Positions 24,034 through 35,347 of a stretch of DNA of 64,000 bases are shown in pieces. This DNA comes from Septoria linicola (lineage: Eukaryota; Ascomycota; Dothideomycetes; Mycosphaerellales; Mycosphaerellaceae). The position numbers and the translations under genes were made by a program. The notes under the pieces are model-generated. The model had not been told where the DNA came from and ran no database searches. It saw nothing but the letters and a program-made list of their open reading frames with translations. Every line of letters begins with the position of its first letter. Position 1 is the stretch's first letter. Where the stretch lies: contig CP099428.1 in the NCBI GenBank assembly GCA_024114885.1, forward strand, positions 1,364,001-1,428,000, given 5' to 3'.

Positions 24034-24247
24034 GGCGCCTCTGCCTGTGTCGTGGGCTCAGTGGACGTGGTGTGGCAAAAGCAAAAGTGAGGTTTGTCAG
24101 TCACGCGGCGCGTGCTTTCCGTTAGCAAGTCGTGCCTTCTTTCAACCTACCACCGAGCGCAGAAACCATGAGACATGGAAGGTACATGGGAAACGTGGTG
24201 TATATACATTCTACACTTCTGCATCACTCTCACTCCACGCGCGAAGC

Positions 24248-24956
24248 CTATACGAATGTCCGGCACTGTTTGTTGTACGTTAGCATGTTCCTATCACAAT
24301 CTCGCAGGTCATGCAGTAATGCACTTACTGGGTAGTCTGCGCCGTAAGTCTGCTCGTCGTCCTTGACCAGCGCATAGGCGCCAGATCTGCCATGCGTCCC
24401 CAAATGCCTGCTGGAAGGAAGCGGTGGCAGTCCATTTGGCCCAAGCACGTTCTTGAACACTTGTGTGTTCTTCTGAAAGTATGTGCTCAGTCCCTTCTCG
24501 CCTTCCTCCTTCACCTCCACCAACTGCGTCTTGCCCGCGTCTCCAATCTTCAAAGTCTCCTTGGGTGCCGCAGCAGATCCCACTGTCAACAGTCCCACCA
24601 CGTCCGACTGAGTCACAGTCGATAGACGAGGGTACGATCTCCTCACATCGCGCTTCCAGTATGGGTTCTCGGCGAGATCGGCTGCTGGCACGGTCACAGG
24701 ATCAATGTACTCGGTCGGGTCGTTGCCGCCTGGAGGAGGGTTGCGGAAGTGAGGGTTCAGAGGAACGCCAGATGACCGTCCTGGGTCGAGGGCGAAGAAC
24801 TTGTGTATCCGTCCCCAGATGCCCTGCGGTTGGACTGTGTATTTCTGTATCCTGTTAGTACTGGCGCGCGGTGGTCGGAATGGACGCAGATCGCACGTTA
24901 AGACTCGTGGCCTTCGCAGCCTTCGAGATGGCATTCTTCGGGATCGCGGTCGCCAT
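24248..24956 (-). CDS. Complex I 21-kDa accessory subunit
   Basis: Three exons: 24,897-24,956, 24,329-24,844 and 24,248-24,265, with introns of 52 and 63 nt, give 197 aa. The last exon encodes only five residues (C-R-T-F-V). The protein resembles the fungal NADH-ubiquinone oxidoreductase 21-kDa subunit: K-Y-T-V-Q-P-Q-G-I-W-x-R-I near the start, G-V-P-L-N-P-x-F-R-N-P-P-P-G, D-P-V-T-V-P-A-x-D-x-A-x-N-P-Y-W-K-R-D, G-L-P-P-L-P-S, and a Y-P-C-R-T-F end. It is an accessory subunit of the mitochondrial respiratory complex. The start at 24,954-24,956 gives M-A-T-A-I-P-K-N-A and fits the splice phases. Longer frames upstream are antisense chance. Confidence 0.85.
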
Positions 24957-25266
24957 GTCTGTGGTGTGGTGCTGGGAGCAGAGCGGCGATGTGGAGGAGT
25001 GCTGTTGTGCTGATCAAGCAGCTCGCCATTGGTTTGAGAGTCGCAGCCCAGATCGTGTGGTCTGCGCCGAAGAGGCCTGTGCTGCTGAGACAAGCCGCAA
25101 CGGAAGCACTTGCCGCCGACGGTGACACAACATGATACTCCACCTACACGAGCAGCATGCACATCGAACGCGGTCCTTCTGATGTTCCGAATGAGAATCG
25201 AACTGCTCTCTCGATCTATCGAATTACACTAGTGAAGTACAGCCGTTCTTCCGCGCCGACAGCGAG
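24957..25266. promoter_or_regulatory. Shared divergent promoter region
   Basis: A 310-base gap lies between the starts of the complex I 21-kDa gene (minus) and the inositol-type transporter (plus). No distinct motif was recognised. Confidence 0.45.
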
Positions 25267-27123
25267 ATGACAGTCATGGCCAGCGCGCCTCCTTGCTTTC
25301 ATGACCGTGTTCAATCCATTTCCACTCAATCATCCCAAGTAGCCGCAACTCTGGATGCCTCCATTGAGCTCGACGAGATGCGACCTGACGATGAGAATGA
25401 GACGAACGCGCAGCAGCCACTGATCTCAGGCGACAGCGACGCAGAGACTCACACCGACTCCACGCGGCCAGTTCACATATCGTTCAGCAATGCAGGACCT
25501 GTGATTCGCTTTTTGACACTGTCAGCTGGTATCTCTGGACTTCTCTTCGGCTTCGACACTGGAGTTATCAGCTCGACTCTGGTTTCAATTGGATCCGACC
25601 TTTCCAACAGACCACTTACAACCCCAGACAAAAGCATCGTAACAGCCATCACTTCGCTCTTCGCACTGCTCTCAGCACCAACGACAGGCTTCTTCGCAGA
25701 CAAGTATGGCAGGAAGTCAGTCATATTGGTGCCGGCACTGCTGTTCGCAGTTGGCGCGGTGATCCAGGCCGTGGCCACCTATGTTTGGACTATGGCTGCT
25801 GGTCGAGCGCTCGTCGGTGCTGCTGTTGGCGTGGCTTCTGGTGCAGTCCCCCTCTACATCACTGAGTTGGCCCCTGCTGAGCTTCGTGGGCGACTCGTCA
25901 CGATACAGTCACTCTTCGTTACCGGCGGTCAAGTAATTGCTTATCTGATCGGCTGGGGCTTCTCAGCACTACCTCACGGATGGAGGTATATGGTTGGGAT
26001 CGGTGCAGTTCCTGCTCTGATCCAGCTTCTCCTCCTTTCCTGGATGCCAGAGACACCTCGATGGCTGCTACAGACCGGCAAGCATGAGCGTGCACGTGAA
26101 GTACTGCAAAAGGTCTATGCCACGCTCCCATCAGATGACAGGGCTCTTGCCATTCAGGATGTTCTCACGGGCATTCAATCCGAGATCCAGGCCGAGGATA
26201 AGGCAATGCGAGGTCTTAGCTCAGCCAGCGACGAATTTGACAGCTTCACAAACGTGACGACAGAACTAATCACATCACCTGCCAATCGTAGGGCCTTGAC
26301 TATCGCCTGCATGCTGCAAGGTCTGCAGCAGCTTTGTGGATTCGTATGCTTCGTCAATTGCACGAGATTATTGCGCGTACTGACATGATGTAGAACTCAT
26401 TAATGTATTTCTCAGCCACCATTTTCGCTATGGTTGGGTTCACTTCACCCATCGGCACTTCCTTGTCAATAGCACTTACCAACCTTCTATTCACAATCGT
26501 GGCCTTCGCGTTCATCGACACTGTTGGCCGGCGGAACATCCTGTTGCGCACAATACCCTTCATGGCTGTTGGCCTACTGGCGTGCAGCGTTGCGTTCCTT
26601 TTCATTTCAACCACCGGGTCTCAGTCCGCCGCCGGTGCGCCTGCTAGTCGAATAGGTGTCTGGTCGATCGTACTTCTCCTCAGCTTAGTCTTCTATGTAG
26701 CAGCATATGCTACTGGACTAGGTGTGGTACCCTGGCAACAGTCAGAGCTGTTTCCTCTGCGGGTGCGCTCCGTCGGGTCTGGTATCGCCACTGCGACTAA
26801 TTGGTGAGTTTGTCGACTTTTGAACATATCTTTGCATTGACTGATCATGCTTGATATCTTGAAGGAGCTCGAATTTCATCATCGGCATGACCTTTCTGCC
26901 AATGATGAACATGCTAGGCGCGAGTACCACCTTTGTGCTATACGCCATTATATGCCTCATTGGCTGGCTTGCGATATGGAGGATATATCCCGAGACTGCA
27001 GGTCTTGAGCTGGAAGGCATAAGCAAGCTCCTTCGAAATGGCTGGGGTGTGGATGAGAGCGTACACGGATTTCGTGAACGACGACAGGTTGCTTACGAGG
27101 GAAATGAATCAATTCATGCGTGA
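25267..27123 (+). CDS. MFS sugar transporter, myo-inositol type
   Basis: Exons 25,267-26,343, 26,394-26,803 and 26,865-27,123 (introns 50 and 61 nt) give 581 aa. It is a 12-TM major facilitator of the sugar/proton symporter family. Visible motifs are G-L-L-F-G-F-D-T-G-V-I-S in TM1, D-K-Y-G-R-K between TM2 and 3, P-L-Y-I-x-E-x-A-P-A-E-L-R-G-R, P-E-T-P-R-W-L, and after splicing Q-G-L-Q-Q-L-C-G-F-N-S-L-M-Y-F-S. The segments Q-Q-S-E-L-F-P-L-R-V-R-S and N-W-S-S-N-F are typical of fungal myo-inositol permeases (Itr1/2). It is probably a plasma-membrane proton-coupled uptake carrier. An acidic 90-residue N-terminal tail precedes TM1. It borders the cluster but looks primary-metabolic. Confidence 0.85.
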
Positions 27124-27697
27124 ATCCAGTAACAGTCCTCGACTATGGCCGGTCCACGCGAAGGTCTCGCCCAAAGTCTATGACTGCAGCTTGACACTTC
27201 AGAACGGATGCGAGACCGACGGGTGCAGACACATTTGTAGAGACTCTCCTAGAAACTGTCGAAGCAGGAACATGTTCAAATTGCTCATTGCGAGCTCACG
27301 AGCATTGTCGCAGATCACGAAGGATCATACCCTGCCCTAGGGCCCCACAAAAGACTGCATGCAAGAAAATGAGCTCCTCCATGCACGATAGCTGCAGAAG
27401 CATGCAGCAAAAACAATTGCCGAGACGAACGTGCACCTGCAGAGGTCGCAAAAAGCTCAAGCGAGCTGAACAGCTCACGGGTTTCCATGCTCCTACTCTC
27501 AAGTCAACCCTTGCGCCTGGAACTCAGCGAAATGCACCGAGGCACCATGACAGACTTTGTGTATCGTGGTGCACATGCATTGTCATCCACGATGTAGGGT
27601 TACAAATCCTATCGACAAGTGTTTGGATGATCTCGAATCCAACATTCTTCCAATCATCAACATCGCAAACACTACCCGACGGACTTTCACATCGACA
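27124..27697. other. Intergenic, nothing recognised
   Basis: 3' flank of the transporter and 5' flank of P450 1. Short frames only. Confidence 0.55.
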
Positions 27698-29382
27698 ATG
27701 GCTATCTCAGCATCCACTGTGTTGCTAGTGGTTCTCTGTTTTGGCATCACAGTATACCTCTGGTCCTTCCTCAAAAAGCCATCTCGCCGACTGCCGCCAG
27801 GCCCCAAAGGATGGCCTCTTGTAGGCAATTTGAACGACCTGCCTCAGCCCGATCAGCTCGAATACGAAGTCTGGTCGAAGCATAAAGGTCTTTATGGGCC
27901 ACTGAGTTCGCTTACGGTCCTTGGCCAGACCATCATCATCATTAACTCTGCCGACATGGCAATCGAGCTTTTCGAAAAACGCGCTGCACTGCACTCTTCT
28001 CGTCCAGCCATGACGTTCGCGGGAACCATGTGTGGATGGGATCTACTCATGGTATTTCAAGGTCGTCCAGAGAGATTGCGCCAATACAGGAAGCAGTTCC
28101 ATGCCATTATCGGTACTAGCACTGCGCTGAGCAAATTTGTTCCATTGCAGGAAGTCGAAGTCAGTCGCTTTTTGCTGAGAGTACTGGAGCAGCCTGACCA
28201 GCTTCTGCAACACGTCAGGACCGAAGCTGGAGCCATCATCCTCAAGCTGGCGTATGGATACGACATCGAGCCTCATAAGGAGGATCCATTAGTAAAACTG
28301 GCGGAGGAAGCCTTAGAGCAGTTTTCACTGGCTAGTGTGGCAGGAGCCTGGATTGTGGACTTTGTACCTGCTTGTAAGTGCAGTTGAAAACTGACAGATG
28401 CTGTGCTGATGTTAGTCCCTAGTAAGACACTTGCCTGACTGGGTACCGGGAACCGCTTTCAAGCGCACAGCTCGTGCTTGGAGAAGGACTTTGCTGAACT
28501 TGGGCGAAATCCCGATGCGTTTCGCAAAGCAGCAGATCCAGCTTGGACAACACGAACCGTCGTTCATCTCTGGACTGTATGAGCAATCAGGAGGCGAACT
28601 TAGTGCGGAGGAAGAGGATGTCGCAAAGTGGTCTGCGACGTCGATGTATTCTGGCGGATCTGATACTGTAAGCACTTTCTACCCTCTGATGCGATCTTCT
28701 ATTGACAGATAACATTTAGTCTGTCTCCTCGATGCAGCTCTTCTTTCTCGCCATGTCTGTGTATCCGGGTATTCAGCGTCAAGCTCAAGCCGAGATCGAC
28801 TCCATTATCGGCTTTGATAGATTGCCAACTCTCGCTGACCGTCGGCGTCTACCATATGTTTCGGCACTTGTATCCGAAGTCCTGCGATGGCATGTCGTAG
28901 CTCCCATGGGCGTCCCACACGTTGCTACAGCAGACGACAACATCGCAGGCTACGACATACCAAAAGGTTCAGTCCTGCTGCCAAATATCTGGTGGTTCAC
29001 GCACGATCCTGCCACATATGCAGAACCCATGGACTTTCGGCCTGAACGCTTCCTAGGTGACAGTCCAGAACGCGATCCCAGAGACTATGTCTTCGGCTTC
29101 GGAAGGCGAGCCTGTCCAGGAAAGCTTCTCGCAGACACGAGTATCTGGATCACTGTGGCCAAAAGCCTGGCTGCACTCAACATCGAGAAGGCTGTCGGAG
29201 AAGAAGGGCGAGTCATTGAGCCCGAGATCAAGTTCACTGCCGGTATCATCAGTCACCCTGTGCCTTTCAAGGCCAAGATCACAGCTCGATCTGCGAAGCA
29301 TGAAGCGCTGGTCAGGAGCATTGAGGTTACGAATCCGTGGGTTGAGGGTACTAGTGAGTTGTTGGTCGGCTTGGACAAGTGA
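27698..29382 (+). CDS. Cytochrome P450, O-methylsterigmatocystin oxidoreductase-like
   Basis: Exons 27,698-28,373, 28,423-28,667 and 28,720-29,382 (introns 49 and 52 nt) give 527 aa. A single N-terminal membrane anchor (V-L-L-V-V-L-C-F-G-I) is followed by the proline hinge L-P-P-G-P-K-G-W-P-L-V-G-N. Further motifs are H-L-P-D-W-V-P-G-T-A-F, an I-helix S-G-G-S-D-T-S, the E-x-x-R pair (S-E-V-L-R-W), P-E-R-F, and the heme loop F-G-F-G-R-R-A-C-P-G with Cys near residue 439. All key motifs are intact. The overall pattern is that of ascomycete P450s that oxidise aromatic polyketides. It is placed in the ER membrane. It is likely the left edge of the polyketide cluster, acting as an oxidative tailoring enzyme (inference). 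Confidence 0.85.
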
Positions 29383-29456
29383 TATGCTACAACACCATGA
29401 AGGCCTACCACCATGAGGAGCTCTAGCACAACGCTGGCAGAAACGAGTTAAGACCT

Positions 29457-29956
29457 CTAAATCTTCTTCCGATCCCAATCAAACCCACCCACAGTCTTCG
29501 TGAACACAAGATACGGGGCTTTTCCCATCACGCCTTCTTTCTCGCACAAATCCTTCAGTGTCTTGGAGTTTTCCGTCTTGGTGTGGTCGTCGGCGCCTTT
29601 TCTGCTCGTGTACCTGCGACTCAGCGTTAGCTATGGAAGGGACGTATTCTAGGATGAGCGTGGGAAAGATGAATGAACACACGTCTCAAACATATGCAAA
29701 GCAGGCTCTTCGGTGTCAAGTTGTTCGGTCATCAGGTAGCGCGGCGTGTAGTCTTCTTTACTGTGGACGGCGTTGATGTGGTCGGTCATGAGTTCTTTGA
29801 GCTGTGCAATCGAGGGTCAATTGGACGGCGCCCGGCTATGGTTCATGTTGTGCTCATGGGTCTTGATGTAGAGCTTACACGCTGCAGTTTGCCTGGTGCT
29901 GGATAGAGAATGGCGAAGATGTGGGTTTCTTCTGGGTTTTGTTGGACGGACGACAT
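29457..29956 (-). CDS. Small ABM-type (dimeric alpha-beta barrel) monooxygenase
   Basis: Three short exons escape simple frame searches: 29,879-29,956, 29,683-29,801 and 29,457-29,613, with introns of 77 (GTAAGC...CAG) and 69 nt (GTGTGT...CAG). The 117-aa product begins M-S-S-V-Q-Q-N-P and has E-T-H-I-F-A-I-L-Y-P-A-P-G-K-L-Q-R-L, the opening beta strand and helix of ABM/EthD-like folds. A second repeat-like strand (A-L-H-M-F-E-T-Y) and a helix with H-T-K follow. Proteins of this size and fold often oxidise or cyclise aromatic polyketides without cofactors. Its position, 75 bases beyond the convergent P450, supports a role in the cluster. Family assignment is by pattern, not alignment. Confidence 0.6.
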
Positions 29957-30555
29957 GATTCTTTCTTGTTAGCTGTTCGGTGATAGCTAGCTAGGACTGA
30001 TTGTGATGCTGGGTTGGTCTGCGGTAGAGTTGATGGCAATCATATATGGGACGTCGCAAGGGACTTCGGCTAGATGGAGCTTGGATGTCGAAGCTCTGGT
30101 AGTTAGCTGTTGTGTTGATCTGGAAACTCTATTTTCATGGTACGAGCGGAAGAAGTAAGAAGGAACGACGCGAGCCGAGAGGTCTGCTTCAGTCTGTCTC
30201 TGCTCAACGAAGGAACGTTTTGCAAAAGACTCGCTGGGCTGAATGACTTGGTTGTCATTGTTAGCTGGAGTGCATCTTGCGAGTGTGTGCCACGCCATTG
30301 TAGACTTTCCTATCTCTTGCAATCAACTCTTGGCTTTGTTATCTGCGAGCACTACTTTACTGACCATGTCGCTCTGCTTTCTGATCGGTCCCAGCTGTGG
30401 CGCCTCGGCCAACTCATTGCCATGGGTGCGAGTAGAATCAGAGCACGTTGCTTGGTGTGATATGCCTTACCACCTGCCACTCTGCCGACTCACAAGGATC
30501 TATGTCCAGCTCAGTCTCTCAGCCCACCCTGTAACTGCCTGCTGCCACAAGGCTG
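29957..30555. other. Intergenic, nothing recognised
   Basis: Promoter side of the ABM gene (minus strand) and 3' flank of the next gene. No further coding support. Confidence 0.5.
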
Positions 30556-31758
30556 CTACTTCTCCCTCTCCATAAGGGACTCAATTTCCCAGCCAAATTT
30601 CTTGTTCAAGCGACCTCCCCAAGTGCGCAGCTTGTTATGATCGACTCGAGGGTCCGGGTGAGGGCAGTGAAAGACGATGGAGCCAGCATCTGTACGCTTG
30701 TCCTTGAAAGTCACTGCAGACCCAGCACTGCGACCACAACGCTTGGGAGAAAATCCAGCATCGACCATGGCAGCAACGAATTCTTCGAAGTGTACTGGCT
30801 TTCTGTTTGATGGATCGGTCACGAGCATGCGGGCGAAGAGGTCTCTGCTTGTGGCGCTTATCGAGATTACTGGAGGCGATGGGACTATCTGACTGTCTCG
30901 AGGTAATAGCGGTAAGTTTTCGCTTTCCGCAGTTTGCTCTGGTGGCTCGGTTGCTGCCTTGGCGGGTCGAGTCTTGATCTTGCCCTTCTGTGCACGACTA
31001 TGAGGGCGATCGTTCTCGTTTGAAGCCGAGTGCGAGCTCTCTAGGCATGATTTCAGGCCGAGGGCATCAATCTGGTGACTAGTATGGCCTGTGAGGTGGT
31101 TAGTAATGGCACTCGATCTAGTGAAGAGTGCTGTGTGAAGGATACCTCTAGGTCCAGGTGCTGGCGCAGGAGGAGGAAATGATGTTGGTTGAACAAGCTG
31201 TCCCACCGTGGCATTATCTGAGCAACGATTTCGAGACTTGAGTGTTCCCAAAGACTCTCTAAACCTTCTGATGCGACAATTTTCGCCGAAGTGTTGTTGA
31301 GAGTACTGCCCGAGTCGGAGTGAAGATCCCATGTTGTCCTCTCCCAGAGCAGCAAGCCTCTCCAAGACTGTCTTGGGCCGTGCTAAGATTGGAGATTCGT
31401 CGTACTCGAGTCCTTCGACCGAGCTAGGAAGATTGGCTACAAGAATTAATGTCAGCCAATGTCGTCTGTCCTGGTGTCTCTGAGGAAGCAGCCAATTCCA
31501 AAGCCACGCATCGACAAAGCACCGTAGACTCGAGAAGACAGCAGTCACAATAGACCAGAAGGAGCCAAAGTTGTTGCCTAACGCTCGCGAAGTGATCGTA
31601 CCTGGGAGTGGTTGGCCGCATTTCTTGCACGTATTGCAACTACATCCCGAAACCAGAGATCGCAGCAGCTCCGAGCTGATAAGGTCTTCGTGAGTCGGAC
31701 GTATGCCACCCGTCCGCCTCTCGACAATATCGGCAAGGCGGTCCAGGTATATGTCCAT
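30556..31758 (-). CDS. Hypothetical protein with C-terminal HicA-like/dsRBD-like fold
   Basis: Open for 400 codons from ATG 31,756-31,758. An optional 165-nt intron (31,437-31,601; GTACGA...TAG, a multiple of three) would remove a Trp-rich segment and give about 345 aa. Near residue 40 there is a small Cys cluster (C-S-C-N-T-C-K-K-C). The middle is basic and disordered. The last 90 residues form the best domain: H-F-E-E-F-V-A-A-M-V-D-A-G-F-S, then G-S-A-V-T-F-K-D, S-I-V-F-H-C-P-H-P-D, and L-R-T-W-G-G-R-L-N-K-K-F-G-W. This is a fungal domain I recall in proteins of unknown function, and its alpha-beta-beta-alpha order recalls HicA. It may bind RNA. Not an obvious cluster enzyme. Confidence 0.55.
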   Translation of the reverse strand: MDIYLDRLADIVERRTGGIRPTHEDLISSELLRSLVSGCSCNTCKKCGQPLPGTITSRALGNNFGSFWSIVTAVFSSLRCFVDAWLWNWLLPQRHQDRRHWLTLILVANLPSSVEGLEYDESPILARPKTVLERLAALGEDNMGSSLRLGQYSQQHFGENCRIRRFRESLGTLKSRNRCSDNATVGQLVQPTSFPPPAPAPGPRGILHTALFTRSSAITNHLTGHTSHQIDALGLKSCLESSHSASNENDRPHSRAQKGKIKTRPAKAATEPPEQTAESENLPLLPRDSQIVPSPPVISISATSRDLFARMLVTDPSNRKPVHFEEFVAAMVDAGFSPKRCGRSAGSAVTFKDKRTDAGSIVFHCPHPDPRVDHNKLRTWGGRLNKKFGWEIESLMEREK

Positions 31759-32460
31759 CGTGTGCCGGTGTTACTAGTCGGGTTGTTAACAGAGATAACC
31801 AATTTTCGAAGAACGGAAAAGAGAGAAGACTCTTGTTTACTCGTGCACGTGGACCCCGCAACGCGTTTGCATCTTCACGGTCGAAGCGGGTGTTGTGCCT
31901 CGAGATAGTGAAGCTCGAAGGCTACCTGCATAATGTGACGAGTGTCCTAGAATTGTCGGGCCAGTGTGCTACTACGATCCCACGCAGCTCAGCTTTGCTT
32001 GAGGCTATCTTGACGCACTTTCTAAGAGCTTCAACAGATTTTGAACGGGGCGTCGGACACAAATCGATGTAGTCGATGGCGAGGTCTGGCTTGAAGCGAG
32101 AGCCATGTCTCTGATTGATTGCTTGGCAAGACCGCAACCTTGATTTTCCGCCAAGTGCGTGCCATCGCGTGAACACTGTATCATTCAGCCCAGGCAGAAC
32201 CTGCTCTAACTAGAACGGCTTGATAGCTGGAGAAAGCTAAGTGAGCATTGACCAGGTTGCTACTGCAGAGAATCATGACATGGGGACGGGCTGGATCGAG
32301 GTAGGCGGAAGGAGGCTTCTTCTCCAAGCACCCGCAACAGCGAGATACATGATGAAAAAGCAATGTGTAAATCAGCACCTTCACGCGCGTTCCGTAACGC
32401 CACAAGAACGCCTGCAAGCAGGTTGACCTTCTCCGCCGCCCAGGCAATAGTCTACTCACC
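31759..32460. other. Intergenic, nothing firm
   Basis: Contains a possible 3'-UTR intron of the small ORF described next (32,412-32,459). Otherwise only short, unconvincing frames. Confidence 0.45.
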
Positions 32461-32580
32461 TCAACTCAACGACCAGCAATCATACCCCGAAGGACGGCTG
32501 ATGGAAGCGAAGAGGCTATGACCAGCTCCGGAGAGCAAACCGCGCACACGTCCCACAACTTTGGAGAGAAGTCTGTTCAT
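32461..32580 (-). CDS. Possible 39-residue microprotein
   Basis: A short frame has an unusually good fungal gene context. TATATA lies at about 32,638-32,645, a CT-rich leader of about 60 bases follows, and the initiator context is ACAAACATG. The peptide is basic and amphipathic (M-N-R-L-L-S-K-V-V-G-R-V-R-G-L-L) and ends in S-G-Y-D-C-W-S-L-S. A canonical 48-nt intron (GTGAGT...TTGCAG, 32,412-32,459) starts one base after the stop codon. I do not recognise the family. It could be a real small gene, the 5' exon of a longer transcript, or chance. Confidence 0.3.
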   Translation of the reverse strand: MNRLLSKVVGRVRGLLSGAGHSLFASISRPSGYDCWSLS

Positions 32581-33543
32581 GTTTGTGAAGAGTGATTTGT
32601 AGTGGAGAAAGGAAAGAATTGAAGCAGAGAAGTGGACAATATATACCGGAAGTTCAGCCTGACTCAGCATGACACGAAGCAAAATTCAGCTTGACTCGCG
32701 TGCATTCATCGGTGCGTGAAGTCTGGTCCTGACAGGAAGACTCACTGCACAGCCCTGGTGTCACGCGCCAGTCACAAAAAGTCTCATCCGACCAGTCATC
32801 GTCATTGCGTTCTTGAGAAGCGGTTCTGGTCTCTCTGAATTCAGGAGTCTTCATATTGAACGAAGAGAAGCAAGTGGTGTAGAGTAGCACGGGCTCAGCA
32901 ACACGGGTTAGATCTGAGAAGCGGCCTTGACACCTAAGTACCACGGCGATATCACTCAAGCTCAAGCCTTGCGCAGCCTTGCTTCAGGCAATTGTTAATG
33001 ACTATATCCGTAGACAAAAGATCTAGAAGACGGCCTACGAGTCGCAGAGGTCTTCGTGGCCCATTCTTTCCTGCCAGAAGCCACATGTGTGATGATGATG
33101 GAGCCAATGGCAGCGACTGCGCATCGAGGCGATCGACATATTTCCTGATGCTGAGACATGCTGCCGAATAGTCGAAAAGACTGCTCTCTAGGGAAGCCTT
33201 TGGGCACACTGGTCGGTCGTCGGAGCATGAAGACTGCGCTTACCAGGACCCGCATGATAAGCGACACTGCGAACAGTATGATACGAACGCTAGGCGTGCA
33301 TCGCTGGTCTCGGACTCATATTGTCCTCGACACTTTTCCAAGTCGACGGAGTGCGACTGTGCCATTTGTGCCGCTTTAAATCAATACGGCAGCCCTACAA
33401 CAGCACAACGACCGAAGGATCGTAATAAACTTGTTTTGACGGGATCTCGGCGATTGCCCACGCGCGAGCTTCACACCTGACATTAGCTTAAAGCGGCGGG
33501 CGACTGTCTACCATTCCACTTCATTCTTGTCCACTTCAGCAGC
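32581..33543. other. Intergenic, nothing recognised
   Basis: Upstream of the microprotein candidate and of the amidohydrolase gene. A TTTAAATC element lies near 33,376. Several 70-90 codon frames exist but have no recognisable features. Confidence 0.45.
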
Positions 33544-35038
33544 ATGGCGTCCGCTTCTAAGCTCTTGCAAAATGGCACAGTACTGAGTTTTGATGAGGAC
33601 ACTCAATCGATCAAGGTATTGAGGAATACTTCTCTGCTGCTTCTCAACGGCAGGATCGAAGCCATTTCTGAAGATGTGCCTAAGCTGAGCATACCCGAGA
33701 ACTGCGAGGTGATCGATGTCACAGGCAAGATCTTGTCGCCGGGCTTCGTAAATACACACCTTCATGCCTGGATGACAGCCTTTCGCACGATATCACCAGA
33801 CATTACTCTAACCCACTACTTTGGTTGGCTCGGACCTAGCAGCGACACGGCCCAAAAGGCATTCACGCCTGACGGTATCTATTGGAGTGCTCTGGAAGGC
33901 TTCTTAGAGGGACTCAACGGCGGCGTGACAACCTTTCTGGACCACGCCCATGCTGCCTGGAGTCCCGAAGTCCTGGAGAAGGGATACGAAGCAGCTCTCG
34001 ACAGTGGTGCGCGCATCTGGTGGTGCTACGAGCCATCTTCGAGTATTCCTGGGTTTGAAGTGGAGAAGCAATGGGCTGCTCTGACGAAGGTCGCCAGCGC
34101 GGATACTAGGAACGATCTTGTACCTCTCGGCTTGTCGTATCAAGGATTGGCGGGAGCCAAAGGAGAGGAGTTTGCCACTGTGAAGAAAATGATTAGGTAA
34201 GTAAGCCCAGAAGCGATAATCTAGTAGCCTGCTAATCATGACCAGTGACCTCAAGCTGGAAGCCATCACGATTCACCATCTTGGTGGACCATGGCCTACA
34301 ATGAACAGCTCACCTCATTCGCTTGTTGACCAGGACTTACACACTTTGGGTGTACCCATCATCCTGTCGCATGCTTCATACTTGACCAATGATGAGCAGA
34401 AGGATTTGCGTGACCAGAACTTCCACATCTCCATCACTCCAGAATCCGAGTTCCACTATGGCCATGGCCAGACGACTGGACACCTCGTCTCGGACCAAGC
34501 ATCAATCGGTGTGGATACTGCTTTCACCTTCTCTGGAGACATTCTCACGCAAGCACGGATTTGGCTACAGAAAGCTCGAGACGTGGGCTTTCAGGAGCAC
34601 CTCACCAAGACAGGACTATTGCCACGCAATACGCCCTTAACAGCCGAGCAAGGCTTCCTACTAGCGACTCGCCAGGGCGGTAAAGCGCTCTGGCGAGACG
34701 ATATCGGCGTCCTCAAGCCGGGCGCCAAAGCTGATATCGTGGTCTTCAACGGAGATTCGCCAAACATGCTAGGCTGGACCGATCCTGTAGCTGCTGTCAT
34801 GCTACATGCCAATGTAGGAGATATCGAGCATGTCCTTGTTAATGGCGAGTTCCGGAAGAAGGACTTCAAGCTAGTTGATGGGAAGCACAAGTGGGCGGAG
34901 GTGAAGCAGAAGTTCTTGGAGACTGCGGAACGAGCTCAGGCGGTCGCTCGAGAAACAATGACAGCGGTGCCCGAGAAGCTCTGGGGCCACTTTCCGACAG
35001 GAGATGTCGCAACATATTCCACATTCAAGGCGACTTGA
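33544..35038 (+). CDS. Amidohydrolase (chlorohydrolase/deaminase-like)
   Basis: Exons 33,544-34,196 and 34,246-35,038 (49-nt intron) give 481 aa. This is a metal-dependent hydrolase of the amidohydrolase superfamily. It has the metal-binding H-x-H at residues 72 and 74 (N-T-H-L-H-A-W), D-H-A-H later, a third His in I-T-I-H-H-L-G-G, H-A-S-Y, and the Asp region G-V-D-T-A-F. The C-terminus has L-K-P-G-A-K-A-D-I-V-V-F, the family's closing beta sandwich. These enzymes hydrolyse amide, amidine or amino groups on small ring compounds. Homologues of this type occur in fungal secondary-metabolite clusters, so a tailoring or resistance role here is possible but inferred. No signal peptide. Confidence 0.8.
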
Positions 35039-35347
35039 TGGCGTTTTCTGATTACTTTGCTTGCGGAGACTTCTTGTACCTAGGATGGTCATCCGAGGAT
35101 GAATACAGCTGGATGTCAGTCTTGACTTCAAGAGTGGTTGCATCAATTCAATAGTCTCCTCTTCACAGAAATTGACCAACGTCTCCAGAAATTGGAGTGC
35201 TTTCGCTTGCTTTAGGCACACTGTCTTTGCAGTTGTTGCCATGGATAATGGGCTCTCTGGCCATGACAGCCTGACTGCAAGAGATCACACCTGATCTGTT
35301 GAAAGTTTTACATGAGTTCCTGCAAAATTTCTACTGAGTCTCGTCCT
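35039..35347. other. Convergent intergenic region
   Basis: Shared 3' region of the amidohydrolase and P450 2. It must contain both polyadenylation regions, but no specific signal was singled out. Confidence 0.5.

Noticed and set aside
25190..25240. tRNA-like segment containing GAATCGAAC
   Set aside because: A T-loop-like string is present, but no matching acceptor stem, anticodon arm or A box could be placed around it.
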